From Erodium maritimum (Eukaryota > Streptophyta > Magnoliopsida > Geraniales > Geraniaceae), in NCBI GenBank assembly GCA_963921825.1, contig OY997594.1:43580557-43644556 (forward strand): a DNA stretch of 64,000 nucleotides, given 5' to 3'. The translations under genes were made by a program, and so were the position numbers. The notes below the pieces were generated by a model. That model searched no databases. It had not been told where the DNA came from and was given only the letters and a program-made list of their open reading frames with translations. This document shows positions 23,877 through 35,487 of this stretch, piece after piece (position 1 is the stretch's first letter; each line of letters starts with the position of its first letter).

Positions 23877-26101
23877 GAGCATGTACAATGGAAAGGCTTG
23901 GGTTAGGGACTTGGATGTGAGGCTTGGATGCTGACTGTACAAAATAAATAGTGGGACTCAAGACTCAAAATAAGCTGTGTTTTACAATGGTGAGTCTTGG
24001 ATTGAGGCTTGCATTGTTAGTGGATGCTGACTGGATGCCGAGTGGTTAAGTAATTGATATTTTGCTTTTTTATTTAATTTTTTATCAAAACAGTTAATAT
24101 TATATAAAATTGAAATAAATTTGAAAAACATAAGCAATGATAATATAAAATAATAATCAATAAATTTAACACTAATAAAAATGAACTTGAACTTTTTTAT
24201 TCATCCCCTTTTAATACAACCCCAATAAAATACAAGTTCAAGAATCACTGTGATGGTGCTGGCGGTGGTGGTTGTTGTTGTCGAAGAGGTTCAATTTCAC
24301 CTTCAATGTTTGTCATGACTTTCGAAATTCGGGCCTTAAACGACTCGTGCGAGGCCAATTGGGCTTCAATGAAGTTGGAGGTATCCTTTGCGTCCATGAT
24401 ATTGTATTTGTCCAAGTATTTTCCCCAATTTTCGGTTAACTGGTGAAACAAACGGGTCCTTGCTAGGTTTCCTTCGTTCCTTGATCGTTCCAGCTCCGCC
24501 ATGGCACTTATTTGGTCTGTGAGGTTGGTCCCCTTCCTCTTCGATGCCTTCTTTCCTGGCGGTCGCGTGTGGCGAGGTGCTTGAGAGGGACTTGCATCGG
24601 TCATACGGGAGGAGGGTGTTTCGCTGAGAGGGACCTCACTTCCCTCGTTGAGATCGCGAGATGCCCAATCTGGTAGTTGAGACTCACCAGCGAAATATGT
24701 GTAATCTTCGCCTATGCTTGTGGGTGGGGTTGAGCTATAATTCCCAGCCTCATCCAAGCGTTGTCGTTGTTGGCGTTGTTATCGGCGGATATCACCCATG
24801 GTGCCTTCCTCGGCAGCGAACTTCTCATCGCCCTCAAGCATCTCAACCCAATGATCGAGGTCGAAGTTTTTCGGGTGACCAACGGTCTCAGTTCATCTGG
24901 GGTATTGAAAAACATCTCTTTCGCCGCTCTCATGTGGTCATGATGGTTCCATCCGTTGTGGTACTCGTCCTTCGAGATCTATAGATAACCGAGGAACTTT
25001 CTGTTCGCGAGTGATGTGAGGACCAATGTTTCTTGATCACATTCCACTCGAAACAGGGGTGTACTCCGGTCGAGTTGTACTTCCTCGCAACATTGCACCA
25101 GAATGTGTCTCCGGCTTAGGATTTTCCCTTAATTAGGTCTTTTGTTGTCGAGAGTCAGCACTGTATGTTGTTGTTCGAGCTCGTTGTTGGGAAGGTCCGA
25201 TATATGATGACTACGACGACATACGGGTGCCCGTGTGTAGTGGGTAATCGGGCGCGAATAGAATTGTGGTGGAAGCGGCGGCGCCTGGTAACCTTGGGGC
25301 GGCGACATGTAACCTTGCGGCGATGACTGGTAATCTTGTGGCGGCGGCTGGTACTATTGTGGTTGAGATGAGTTGAATTGTGGTTGCCGGAATTGACCTT
25401 GAAAAAAATAAATTACAAAACATATATTACAAAAGTAATTTAAAAAATTAAATTAAAACAAATAAATTACATAAAATCAATTACAACAATCAATTACAAA
25501 AAAAAAATATAAAACAATAAATTAAACACTAAACGATAGTTTGAAAGTACCTGAGCTCGAACCCGGTTGCATATATAGGGAGAAAGCGGAGTTCTCACCA
25601 GGTTGCGTTAACATATCGTGGAGGCTGCTTGCTAGTTCCTCGAGAGAGAATCCTACATCGTCCGACCTTTGTTGTTCGTCATTCGCTGACTGTGAACAGT
25701 TATTTTCGGAGTCCGACATTTTTCACGAGGATATTGGGAATGAGAGAGTGAAATTGGAGAATGGGTGAGTGATAAAAATGACGTTGGGATATTTATAGGG
25801 TTAAGAAATAAGTAGATTTATTAAAAAAAAATTATTACCGTTTCCGACCGATGCCCAACGGTCGGATTTTTTTTTTCTGATACGCCACGTGGCACACAGC
25901 CATTGGCCGACTTTCGAACACAAGACGCAGGCTTCGGCCCGTCCCGGGGTTGCGGGACGTGGGACACGGGCCTCGGCCCGGCCCGCGTTTTTGCAAGACG
26001 CGGGACGCGTAAAAGCAGTCCCACAACGAGACGGCTCGGGTCTGACATCCCGCAAAAACGCAGGCCGGACCGACGGGCCGCACCATTGTTCATTCATGCT
26101 C
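23877..26101 (-). mobile_element. PIF/Harbinger element carrying an ORF1 relic but no transposase
   Basis: The ends are GAGCATGTACAATGG and CCATTGTTCATTCATGCTC, an imperfect inverted repeat, flanked by TTA on both sides (23874-23876, 26102-26104). These ends and the 3-bp TTA duplication are standard for PIF/Harbinger. The 2225-bp interior holds the minus-strand accessory gene ORF1 in decayed form. No DDE transposase frame is visible, so it is a deletion derivative. The segment 25860-26095 is GC-rich with repeated CGGGACG/GGCC motifs. Confidence 0.87.
24245..25719 (-). pseudogene. PIF/Harbinger ORF1 (Myb/SANT-like accessory protein) relic
   Basis: A minus-strand gene starts at 25719 (MSDSENNCSQSANDEQQRSD) and has a probable intron at 25398-25550 (donor CAG/GTAC, acceptor TTTTCAAG). 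A Pro/Gln-rich stretch follows (about 25200-25390), then in shifting frames FWCNVARKYNS, IKKHW and NFDLDHWVEMLEGDEKF, which match the conserved core of Harbinger ORF1 proteins. The C-terminal 170 residues are open (24245-24757) with a basic RPPGKKASKRK-type stretch. ORF1 proteins help import and target the transposase. Several frameshifts and stops make this copy non-functional. Confidence 0.7.
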
Positions 26102-26172
26102 TTAGTTTTCGTTATAAAATAGTCTTACTTGAATCCATATTATTTTGAGGGTTTTCTGGAATATAATTATAA

Positions 26173-27071
26173 GGGAAAATTTCAATTTAATACCCTGACA
26201 AACATTTATTTGCAGTATAATACCCTAGTTTGTTTTTTTTGCATTTTAATACCCTGGCAAACATTTATTTTTACTTACATACCCAACCGTTAACTTTCCA
26301 TCCAAAATGGATGAAAAATAGTCATGTGCTTTGCACATGACATTGTTTTTTCAAAAAATACCAAAAACACCCTTTAAACTTTTATTTTTTAAATATATAA
26401 AAATTGATTTAAAAAAAATATTTTGAAATAAAATATAATATTTTGAAATATATAAAAATCTGTTTTTTGTAATATATGAAAAACTGATTTTAAATTTTTT
26501 AAAAAATAAATCTGATTTTTTGAATTAAATAAAAATATGATTTTTGAAATATATAAAAAATTATTTTTCAAAATATAAAAACTGATTTTTTTAAAAATAT
26601 TTTTTGAAATAAAATCTAATTTTTTAAAAATATATAAAAAAATCTGATTCTTGTAATATAAAAAAACTGTTTTAATTTTTTTTTGAAATAATTCTGTTTT
26701 TTAAAGAATATATAAAAATATTATTATGAAATATATAAAAATTGATTTTTTAAATATATAAAAACTGATTTTTTAATTATTTTTTTTAATTTTTTTGACA
26801 TATATAAAAACTGATTTTTTAAATATTTTTTGAAATAAAATATAGTTTTTTGAAATATATAAAAAAATCTGATTTTTTTGTGGTAGGTTTCGAAAATATG
26901 ATTGGTCTCAAGGGGTATTTTGGACTTTTCATCCATTTTGGATGGAAAGTTAACGGTTGAGTATAAAAGTGAAAATAAACGTTTGCTAGGGTATTAAAAT
27001 GCAAAAAAAAATAAGGTAGGGCATTATACTGCAAATAAATGTTTGACAGGATATTAAATTGAAATTTTCCC
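26173..27071. mobile_element. Mutator-type MITE with about 150-bp terminal inverted repeats
   Basis: The 899-bp element begins GGGAAAATTTCAATTTAATA and ends with its reverse complement. The two arms (about 26173-26322 and 26922-27071) match over about 150 bases with few changes. The exact 9-bp duplication TAATTATAA (26164-26172, 27072-27080) and the long arms fit Mutator-like elements. The core is extremely AT-rich, built of degenerate ATATATAAAAACTGATTTTTT-like units. No coding capacity is seen. It lies about 180 bases before the putative MTP1 TATA box. Confidence 0.9.
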
Positions 27072-27189
27072 TAATTATAATTAGATGGAAAGTAATAATT
27101 TACGTAGTGAAATACAAAAGAATTGATTGACCATTGATGACTAGCAGACAAAAGGAAATCCATGAGTAAAGAGGGAGAGAGAAAGTTGA

Positions 27190-27260
27190 TCCCCAAACCC
27201 TAGACGACAATAGAAAAGAGACAGACGGACACCACTCCACAAGTTTATGCATATAATACA
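27190..27260 (+). promoter_or_regulatory. Putative MTP1 core promoter
   Basis: A TATA-like CATATAATA lies at about 27249-27257. A telo-box-like AAACCCTA lies at 27195-27202. Both are upstream of the proposed leader exon. Transcription would start near 27285. This is inferred from motifs only. Confidence 0.4.
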
Positions 27261-27284
27261 ATTTCTCGGTCCACTTTATTCTCC

Positions 27285-27398
27285 CACCGATCTTCGACCC
27301 TCCTCCGAAACGTCAAAGCGAATCGAATGACCTCCCAAGCCCACTACTCGCCTGAGACCGGTCTCAGGATCACCACCCATTCTCCGAATCGGGACTCG
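27285..27398 (+). other. MTP1: Proposed first exon of MTP1 (leader)
   Basis: CT-rich leader-like sequence ends in ACTCG/GTATAT, a plausible splice donor at 27399. The exon contains an ATG at 27327 whose 24 codons run open to the donor and would join in phase with the main start at 29706. Its 5' limit is an estimate. Confidence 0.5.
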
Positions 27399-29705
27399 GT
27401 ATATACTCTTATCTCTTCATGGAATCGCCCATACCCGCATTTTCTCCCACTTTCCTGCTTTTCCCATTCTCCTTTTGCTGAATCTATGGGAATCTAATGA
27501 CTTTTTGAAACAAAGAAATCAACTATTCCGGATCCTTAGTGGTTATTTTGTACTGGCTATGTCAGTCTTTCTGTATACATATATGTCTATGCATATCAGT
27601 TATTTTACTCAACTCTGGGTGCTTGCGAAGATAGGATTTGGTTGGTATTTTTTTAATTTCTGTATTGTTCTTTGTTGTATTTATCTCTTGTTTTGAGTTG
27701 TGTCCTCATGTTGTCTTATGGGTGTTTTGATTTGAACCCTCTACTATGTGCTGTTATTGTTTACTGTTTGATGATTTCTTTGGAAGGTTTCTTTTATGGC
27801 GTGTGATTAAGATTTACTTATAGAAATAATGGGTTGCTTGTAATTCTGAGTTAAATTTGGGGGATCTGTTTGTTAGATTTTCCTATTGCTGGGTTGTTTA
27901 GTAGCCAATTTGGTTTTGTGGATTTGATTTTCACTATTTGCTTACCAGTATGTACATCTGGATATCTTCCGTGGGTTTGATTGTGGAGTTTGTCATCGGA
28001 TTTCACTTTTTATTCTAAGGGTCTCTTAGGAAGATAGTGACAACTAATGAGTGCTTTTCATAGTCCTTGCTCCTGGTATGGTATTCATTGAGTAAATATT
28101 GTCTTCTTATTTGTACTGTACCTTTGAAGGTTGCAACAGTATCTATCTTATGTGCATATATAATTGAACATAGTTAACTCCGATCATTGAACTTAGAGCA
28201 CCTGCAGTGTTTCTCTCTCCTTGGGGCGACAGTTTTGTCACCCCCGGCAGATTCAGGAATAGCCCCACCTCTCCTCTCTCCTCTCTCCTTGTGACGCCTG
28301 GCGATTATTCCCAAATCACCTCTGAATAGCCCCACCGGAATAGCCTCCCACTGTGTATACTCTTATGGCACTGGTTTTGGCTACCTGGGAAAATCTTTTT
28401 AATCCAGCTTAATGATCTTTAGTTGCAACCGCATGTCCATTAGGGAGTATATTAAATGGTATAAAGACTGCAATAGATTTGAGGGTATGACACATTGTAT
28501 TTGTATTTCTTCTCCTAGTATGGTAATGGAACCCTTGTATGAGTTTGACTGGTGTGAATGTCCTTATTGTGTCTGTGAGTGTCTTCTCTCTAATAACCAA
28601 TATTATTTGGGATTCTCTTATCAGTATCCAAATTTATTAGTCTTCTAAACCCCTTTGATCTGCAGCGTATGGTGCTGACCATACATATATTGCTTATTAC
28701 CTTGGGCTTACATGATTCAGATATAAAAACACCAGTGACATAATATATAATATCTAAAACATAAAACTAGAAGAATCCAACTATATGCTGACTGCTGTTG
28801 ATTTCCAACCTTAGGTCTTCACAACTTGAAACATCCCTCATTTTTGTTTCCTGGCATTTTATTCAATAAGTTTTATAGAAATAATTTCCTAATTACTACT
28901 TTGGTAGATATGGTGACAGCCTTCAAGCCTATATACTTGGCTGATGGTTAAGCCATGATGTTAATCCTATCTGCCACACCTGCAACATAGATGCAAACTG
29001 TGAGCATAGGACACCACTTTAGCTACCAAGTTAGTGCTAAACTGCTAGGGGCTAAATCCTTTAAGTGTGGTCTTATTGGGCAGCTATGGTTTGATTCTCA
29101 ACCATAATGGTAAAGGAGACTATGTTTTTAAGCATTATTATTTTTTTATTTATATTGATTTTCTTTAGTTGGAGAATTGGTCTTTCCAAACCAAGTGTGG
29201 ACCAATACATCTAATTCTAACTTTTCTCAGACCAAAGAAAATGCCTTTAATCCTAAGAAGCTGGAGAGAGCTTTTCCGATATCCCATAATGTAACTTTTG
29301 GTATTTCAAGTATTACTTCTCCATAGTACCCTCAATTCCATCATAATTATCAGTACCACACAGGGAGTGGTTGCACCTCTGGGTTGTGTATTTAACCTTT
29401 ATTTACTTTTATGGTGGAATATTATATAAATGGATTCTTGAATCATCTGTATACTTTATATGCTCCGAAGTTCTTTCTGTAACTTTCCTGAGCCACTTCT
29501 CAGGGATTTCTGGAATAATCAATATTTATCAGGACGGTCCTCTCTCCATCTCACTCACCTGATCTGGTGTCATATATTGCTGTTCTCATATTTAGTTTCT
29601 TTGATATTCTGTAATTTCATTGTATAATAAGAAGCCATGGATGATTTGGATTAGTAATTTCGAATCAGGATTTATGCTTATGTTGGTGCTACCATGAACT
29701 TTCAG
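27399..29705 (+). other. MTP1: Proposed leading intron of MTP1
   Basis: About 2.3 kb of T-rich, stop-rich sequence lies between the donor GTATAT at 27399 and the acceptor CTTTCAG ending at 29705, immediately before the main ATG. An intron in the 5' UTR directly before the start is known in plant MTP1 genes. It contains a Tourist-like MITE at 28196-28362. No other feature is seen. Confidence 0.65.
28196..28362. mobile_element. Tourist-like MITE in the MTP1 leading intron
   Basis: This 167-bp element runs GAGCACCTGCAGTG to CACTGTGTATACTC and is flanked by TTA at 28193-28195 and 28363-28365. The GAGCA... ends and TTA duplication are typical of PIF/Harbinger-derived MITEs. The interior has CTCTCTCC runs and CCCCACC motifs. 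Confidence 0.75.
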
Positions 29706-30971
29706 ATGGACGAGCAAAATTCTGAACATGGGCAAATAATTGAAGTATGTTGTGATTTGCCAGCTATGGAAGGGAGCAGTGCCAGTAAGATCTGTCAGGG
29801 GGCACCATGTGGGTTTTCAGATGTTACAGCAAGTTCGAAAGATGCAAAGGAACGATCAGCTGCCATGAGAAAACTCTTAATTGCGGTTGGGCTCTGCATT
29901 GTATTCATGGCTGTGGAAGTTGTTGGAGGTATCAAAGCCAACAGTCTTGCAATTCTAACTGATGCAGCTCATCTGTTATCAGATGTTGCAGCTTTTGCAA
30001 TCTCTTTGTTTTCACTGTGGGCAGCTGGATGGGAGGCTACTCCACGGCAGTCATACGGCTTTTTCAGAATTGAGATACTTGGTGCCCTTGTGTCCATTCA
30101 GATGATATGGCTCCTTGCCGGTATACTTGTGTATGAAGCCATTGCTAGACTCATTCATGAAACTGGTGAAGTTCAGGGACGTCTTATGTTCCTTGTTTCG
30201 GCTTTTGGCTTATTGGTTAACATAGCCATGGCTCTTTTATTGGGTCATGATCATGGTCACGGACATGGACATAGCCATGGACATGGTGATCACGGGCATA
30301 GCCATGAACATCATGATCATGGGCATAGCCATGCTATCAATATCACAACGCATCACCATCATGAAGAGCACTCTGGGCATGATAATCATCACCATCATCA
30401 AGGGGAGCATGGAAACAATGATAAACACCATCACTCCCACGAAACAGATGCCAGGGAACCCCTCCTCAAGATTAGTACTGAAGGGGAGAACAATTCAAAA
30501 GAGGTTGAGCTCAAACAGCAGAAGAAGAAGAAGCAAAGGAACATCAATGTACAGGGTGCCTATCTTCATGTACTGGGGGATTCCATCCAGAGCGTGGGAG
30601 TAATGATTGGAGGGGGAATTATATGGTATAAGCCTGAGTGGAAGATCATTGACCTAATCTGCACCCTCATATTCTCTGTGATTGTACTGGGCACAACCAT
30701 CAGGATGCTAAGGAACATCCTGGAGGTTCTGATGGAGAGCACACCAAGAGAGATTGACGCCACAAGGCTTGAAAAGGGTCTGTGTGAGATGGATGAAGTG
30801 GTTGCCATTCACGAACTGCACATTTGGGCCATAACTGTGGGGAAGGTCTTGCTTGCTTGCCATGTTAAAATCAAACCGGATGCGAATGCCGACATGGTGC
30901 TGGACAAGGTTGTGGACTACATCCGGAGAGAGTACAACATTAGTCATGTGACTATTCAAATAGAACGATAG
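29706..30971 (+). CDS. MTP1: Zinc transporter of the cation diffusion facilitator family, metal tolerance protein 1
   Basis: This 421-residue protein starts [14 protein letters not shown]. An ATG four codons upstream (29694) is open, but TTTCAG directly before 29706 looks like the splice acceptor, so I choose 29706. Six membrane segments are predicted near 55-75, 80-105, 122-146, 158-179, 284-307 and 312-334. Two HxxxD metal sites are present: H89/D93 in segment 2 and H288/D292 in segment 5. The loop at 181-246 is very His-rich ([14 protein letters not shown] and more), the zinc-sensing loop of the MTP1 group. The cytosolic C-terminal domain (345-421) is complete. MTP1 proteins exchange Zn2+ for H+ at the vacuolar membrane and give zinc tolerance. 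Arabidopsis MTP1 is about 398 residues; the longer loop explains the difference. No stops or shifts occur. Confidence 0.95.
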   Translation: MDEQNSEHGQIIEVCCDLPAMEGSSASKICQGAPCGFSDVTASSKDAKERSAAMRKLLIAVGLCIVFMAVEVVGGIKANSLAILTDAAHLLSDVAAFAISLFSLWAAGWEATPRQSYGFFRIEILGALVSIQMIWLLAGILVYEAIARLIHETGEVQGRLMFLVSAFGLLVNIAMALLLGHDHGHGHGHSHGHGDHGHSHEHHDHGHSHAINITTHHHHEEHSGHDNHHHHQGEHGNNDKHHHSHETDAREPLLKISTEGENNSKEVELKQQKKKKQRNINVQGAYLHVLGDSIQSVGVMIGGGIIWYKPEWKIIDLICTLIFSVIVLGTTIRMLRNILEVLMESTPREIDATRLEKGLCEMDEVVAIHELHIWAITVGKVLLACHVKIKPDANADMVLDKVVDYIRREYNISHVTIQIER

Positions 30972-31250
30972 TATATTTGGGCCACTTTTAGCTCTTGATT
31001 TGCGTCATGTAATTGGGATTTGAATGCAGATTTGAATTTGGTTGTTTCAAACTTGCCTGGGAAGTTGTGAGATGGTTACTTGTTTGTGTTCCTCTCATTG
31101 TCAAACATTCGAATTTGCTTATGATCATCACAAGAACATAGGTTTGTTGTTATTACTCTAGTTGGAGCATTTTACAGACAGGAAGAAGCAGAGGATGTTT
31201 TGAACAAGTCTAAGCAACAACACTCAGTGGCGAGACCTCTGTTCCAAAAC
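30972..31250 (+). other. MTP1: MTP1 3' UTR region
   Basis: T-rich sequence after the stop and before the hAT MITE. No clear AATAAA was found, so the cleavage site cannot be placed; the transcript could end before, inside or after the MITE. Confidence 0.45.
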
Positions 31251-32071
31251 TAGGGATGGCAATGGGCCGGGTTTTGTGATACCCATACCCGGCCCGATTT
31301 TCCTAAATGTGGCCCGAGCCTGCCCGAGACCCGGTAGTGGCCCATATGTGACCCGGCCCGCTTGTGGTCCGACCGAGTCGGGTATTACCCTACCCCGCCC
31401 AATAAAAGAGTTGTATTTTTTTCTTCTTCCAGGACACTATAATTTAATCTCACTACTCAATTTATATTGACAAATCATGTATATGATGTGTAAAAGTTTA
31501 ATATATTTATATGAAACATATAATCTTATCATCTAGAACAAGTAAAACAAGTAACACCAAACCAAAACTAATCAATTCCAATTTTTTTTATTTTGATTAC
31601 TAATAAACCAAAATCAAATCTAATTATCTATATATAATTAATCAAGTCTCATATCTTTCTCATTTCCAATCATCACAATTTAAGTATTCCGACATCGACC
31701 ATGGTATATTCCTAAATCAAAACAAGAAATATCAAGATATAAAAATAATTTTAACAATAAATTATCTTGTATGTCTATAAAATATTTATAATATACCTTA
31801 CCATCTTTATCATAATCAAAGAGTAGAAACATATATATATAGGGTAGAAACGTAAAAATTAACAAATAAATTTAGTTTTTTATTATTTAGTAATATATCG
31901 GGCCGTGTCTGGGCCGGGTAGTACCAAACCCGATCCCGGCCCGGGCCCAGTTAAAAGCCCGATCAAACTAACCCGGCCCGACCCGTTTGTACAACGGGCC
32001 GGGTCTGGCCCGATTTTTTCGGGTCGGGCAGGTCGGGTCCCCACTGGGCCTGGGTATCATTGCCATCCCTA
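31251..32071. mobile_element. hAT-like MITE behind MTP1
   Basis: This 821-bp element starts TAGGGATGGCAATG and ends CATTGCCATCCCTA, with the exact 8-bp duplication TCCAAAAC (31243-31250, 32072-32079). The subterminal parts are packed with GGCCCG/CCCGAC motifs, the middle is AT-rich. No coding capacity is seen. This is a different family from the hAT elements at 13352 and 21605. Confidence 0.88.
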
Positions 32072-32079
32072 TCCAAAAC

Positions 32080-32219
32080 TTGTCATAAAACTCCTGGTAT
32101 GTGAAGGCCTAAGAAAAGCCGATTGATAATCGGCAATAAGCTCGCTGGCGGGACCAATGAGGGCATCAGATGAAGGACAGTAAATTGTTGGGATGGACAC
32201 GCTCCTTGTTGGTATTGAC
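32080..32219. other. Host spacer between the hAT MITE and the Ale Copia
   Basis: About 140 bases of host sequence in which nothing was recognised. It joins 54709 onward if the Ale Copia nest is removed (shared TTGAC). Confidence 0.5.
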
Positions 32220-32401
32220 TGAAAGTCGATAATTTCACCTAGGGTTTACTTATAATCTTTGGTGTTACATACTGTGTACAATATGGAGAGATAACAATGT
32301 AAATACAATCCTAAAAGATACCATTCTAGTAGCAGATAAATATGTGTGCATATAGTCCTAATACAAAATAAATATTACTGAACGTGAACATATGTCTAAC
32401 C
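32220..32401 (-). repeat. 3' LTR of the Ale Copia
   Basis: It is homologous to the LTR at 54522-54703 with scattered differences. Its inner end is changed from ...CTAACA to ...CTAACC. A purine-rich GAGGGCGTGG lies just inside (minus strand, about 32401-32410), the likely polypurine tract. Confidence 0.88.
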
Positions 32402-35400
32402 ACGCCCTCGTAGTTACAATAGGGATAAAAAATGCTGAGACTGGACCTGAACTCCTCAAAAAGGGATGACGGGAGACCATTAGTAAAGATATCTGCAAAG
32501 TCGTATGACGATGGTATATGGAGTACACGAACCTGTCCTCCAACAACTTTCTCACGTACAAAATGTAAGTCTAACTCAACATGTTTAGAATGTTGATATT
32601 GTACGGGATTACTGGCCATGTACACAAAATTGATGTTATCAAAAAAGACAATGGTGACAATGGAAATGGAGCAATGCAACTCAAGAAGAAGGTAAAGTAA
32701 AAAAACAAGACTCGGCAACGGTATTGACAACGCCATGATACTCGGCCTCAACACTAGAGCGAGACACAACATGTTGTCGCTTGGGCGACCAAGAAAGAAG
32801 GTTAGGACCGAGAAAGACACAATATCCAGAGGTAGAACGACAAGTGTCATGACACCGTGCCCAATCGGCATCAGAATAAGCAACAAGAGAAAGGGTTGGT
32901 GATGGACGAAGATGAAGCCATAAGAGAGAAACACGTGGAAGTAGCGTAGAATACGCTTGAGAGTGGAGAAATGAGGTTCACGAGGGTCATGCATAAATAA
33001 ACAAACTTGTTGAACAACATACGAGATGTCAGGGAGAGTAGATGTAAGGTATTGAAGGGTGTCTGCTAGACTACGATAGAGAGAAGGATCTGAGACAAGG
33101 GAACCAGAAGAGACAATAACTTGGATTTAGTGTGGACAGAAGTGAGACACAGATTGCAGAAAGACATGTTAGCTTGAGCAAGAATCTCGCAAACGATTTT
33201 TTCTTGGGATAGAAGAAGGCCAGAGGAAGTGCGAGTAACGGATATACCCAGAAAATAATGAAGAGGCCCAAGATTGGTCAAAAAAAATTATGAGCGAAGA
33301 CATGAGGTGATCGCCGAGAGAAGAGTGACGAAAGACACAATAAGGAGGATATCATCAACATAGAGAAAGAGAATGGCGGTATGAGAACCATCGCGGTAGA
33401 TGAAAAGAGAGGTGTCAGCCCGAGTACTGACAAAGCCAATGGATACCAAGCTCGAGAGTCCTGCTTAAGACGATGCAAAGCCTTCTTAAGGAAACAAATG
33501 TGATTGGGGAAGGAGGTATCGTGAAAACTAAGGGGTTGTTTCATGTTAACAGTTTCAGAGAAGTCACCATGAATAAACACGTTTTTGCCATCGAGCTGGT
33601 GAATCGGTCAACAGTGAGACTGCGAATGACTCGGAAGGTATCCGATTTGACAACCAGACTAGCTACATATGTCATCATAGTCAGTGCCAGGTTGTTGAAT
33701 ATATCCTTGAGCAACGAGAAGAGTCTTGTAACGCTCAAGGGAACCATCAGAGCGAAATTTGTGACAAAATATCCATTTAGAACCAACAATATTGACATTA
33801 TATGGGCACGACACTAAATCCCAAGTGTCGTTTATATGAAGCGTAGAGAACTCGGTTTCCATAGCTTGCTTCCAATGAGGCCCACCAAGAGCCTGAGTCG
33901 ATGAGCAAGGGACGGGAGAGGGAGTGGATGTGGAAACATGTAGATCAAGAATACAACGAGGTTTAAATGTGGCGACTCGACTGCGAATGGTCATGGAGTG
34001 AATGGGATGTTGCGGTGGAGCGGGTAATGATGGTTGGGAAAGGGATGATCGTGGAGTGACAACAGGGGATGTAGTGGGTGAGGCATGCGGAGGAGATGGT
34101 GCGTGTTGAGAGGCGGGAGCCAGAGTGGCAGAAAAGAGATGTGAATAATGGGAGGTGAAAGATCGTCGGAGGGTGAGTGGAGGAAGTCATAAGAAGTAGA
34201 TGTCCCAGACAGGTGGTGAGAAGTATAAAGAAAGATAAGTCATCGAAAGTTACATGACGAGAGATGATGATCTTGTCGGTGGAAAGGTCAAGACAATGAT
34301 AAACATGATGATTGGAAGGATACCCAAGAAAAATGCAAGCATGAGAGCTAGGGGCAAGCTTGTGAGGGCTCGTGGAAGACAGATTGGGGTAGCACAGACA
34401 TCCTAATACACGAAGATGATCATAAGCGGGAAAGTTATTATAAAGGAGTTCGAAAGGGGATCGAAAAGAAAGAGCTTTGGTTGGAAGAAGGTTAAGAATG
34501 TAAACTTCAATGTTTAAACCTTCGACCCAATATGAAGGTGGTAGTTGAGCTTGAAAAAGGAGAGTTAAAACTATGTTATTGGTGGTACGTACCATGCGTT
34601 ATGCTTTTCCATTTTGTTGAGTGGTGTGAGGACCTGAAAACCGAAGAACTATTCCTTGAGAAAGAAAGAAAATGTGAAATGAGTTATTGTCAATTTCACG
34701 ACCAATGTCACATTGAAGATATTTAATAGATAGACCAAATTGTTTACGAACATAAGCGTGAAATCGAGCAAACACCGGAAAAGCCTTAGACTTAGCACGT
34801 GAGAGAAAAGTCCATAAAAAGTAAGAGAAGTCATCCAATAGTAAAAAAAATTAATACTTAAATCAAATAGGACTAATAACGGGTGATGTCCAAACATCGA
34901 AATGAATAATTTCAAATAAATGAGAAGTACGAGAAAAGGAAGGAGAAAAAGGAAGGCGTAATTGTTTGCCTAATTGTCATGCATGACAAATAGGTACAGA
35001 AAAATCCTTAGTACATGAAATAAAATTCCTAGAACAAAGAAATCTAAAAGTGTTTTTTCCGGGGTGTCCAAGACGATGGTGCTAAATGGTGGGGGGAGAT
35101 TGCGATAGAGAGAAATAAAGAAGTCGCTAATGATGAAGTAGCAGTAGAAAGGGGATAGAGTTCTCCATCACTATCACATCAGAGAAGGGTATTCCCGATC
35201 CGAAGATCCTTCACACAAAATACGTGAGGATCAAATTCGACAGAAAATTATTAGGACGAGTGAATTTGCGAACGAAAATACGATTTTTAATAATACCAGG
35301 ACTAACAAAGATATCACGCAGAAGAAAATTTTTGTGACATGTGGAAATATAGGATTGACCTATATATAATCAACAGGCAAAACATCACCGTTACCAACTA

Positions 35401-35487
35401 TAATTGAGCTAGAATTCATACATGGTGTATCATTAAAAAGTGTACCTGAATGAGACGCGGAGTGAGACGTGGCTCCAATGTCCATAT
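32402..35487 (-). pseudogene. Ale Copia pol remnant
   Basis: On the minus strand it begins at the protease (MDIGATSHS, near 35485; the usual D-T-G is D-I-G), then integrase (MDDFSYFLWTFLSRAKSKAF near 34838; PHTTQQNGKA near 34600) and RT (GSKWIFCHKFRSDGSLERYK near 33790; catalytic YVDD at 33351-33362). RNase H ends it (QHSKHVELDLHFVREKV near 32590). The RT box is preserved but frameshifts and stops separate the blocks, so no full polyprotein can be made. Confidence 0.88.

Noticed and set aside
25801..26148. Overlapping Ala/Arg/Pro-rich frames on both strands
   Set aside because: They come from a GC-rich stretch with repeated CGGGACG motifs near the end of the Harbinger element.
29694..29705. 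ATG at 29694 as the MTP1 start
   Set aside because: The four codons end in TTTCAG, a good splice acceptor just before the conserved-looking MDEQNS start, so they are probably intronic.
30237..30603. Met/Ile-rich frames on both strands within MTP1
   Set aside because: They are shadows of the His-codon repeat in the real MTP1 frame.
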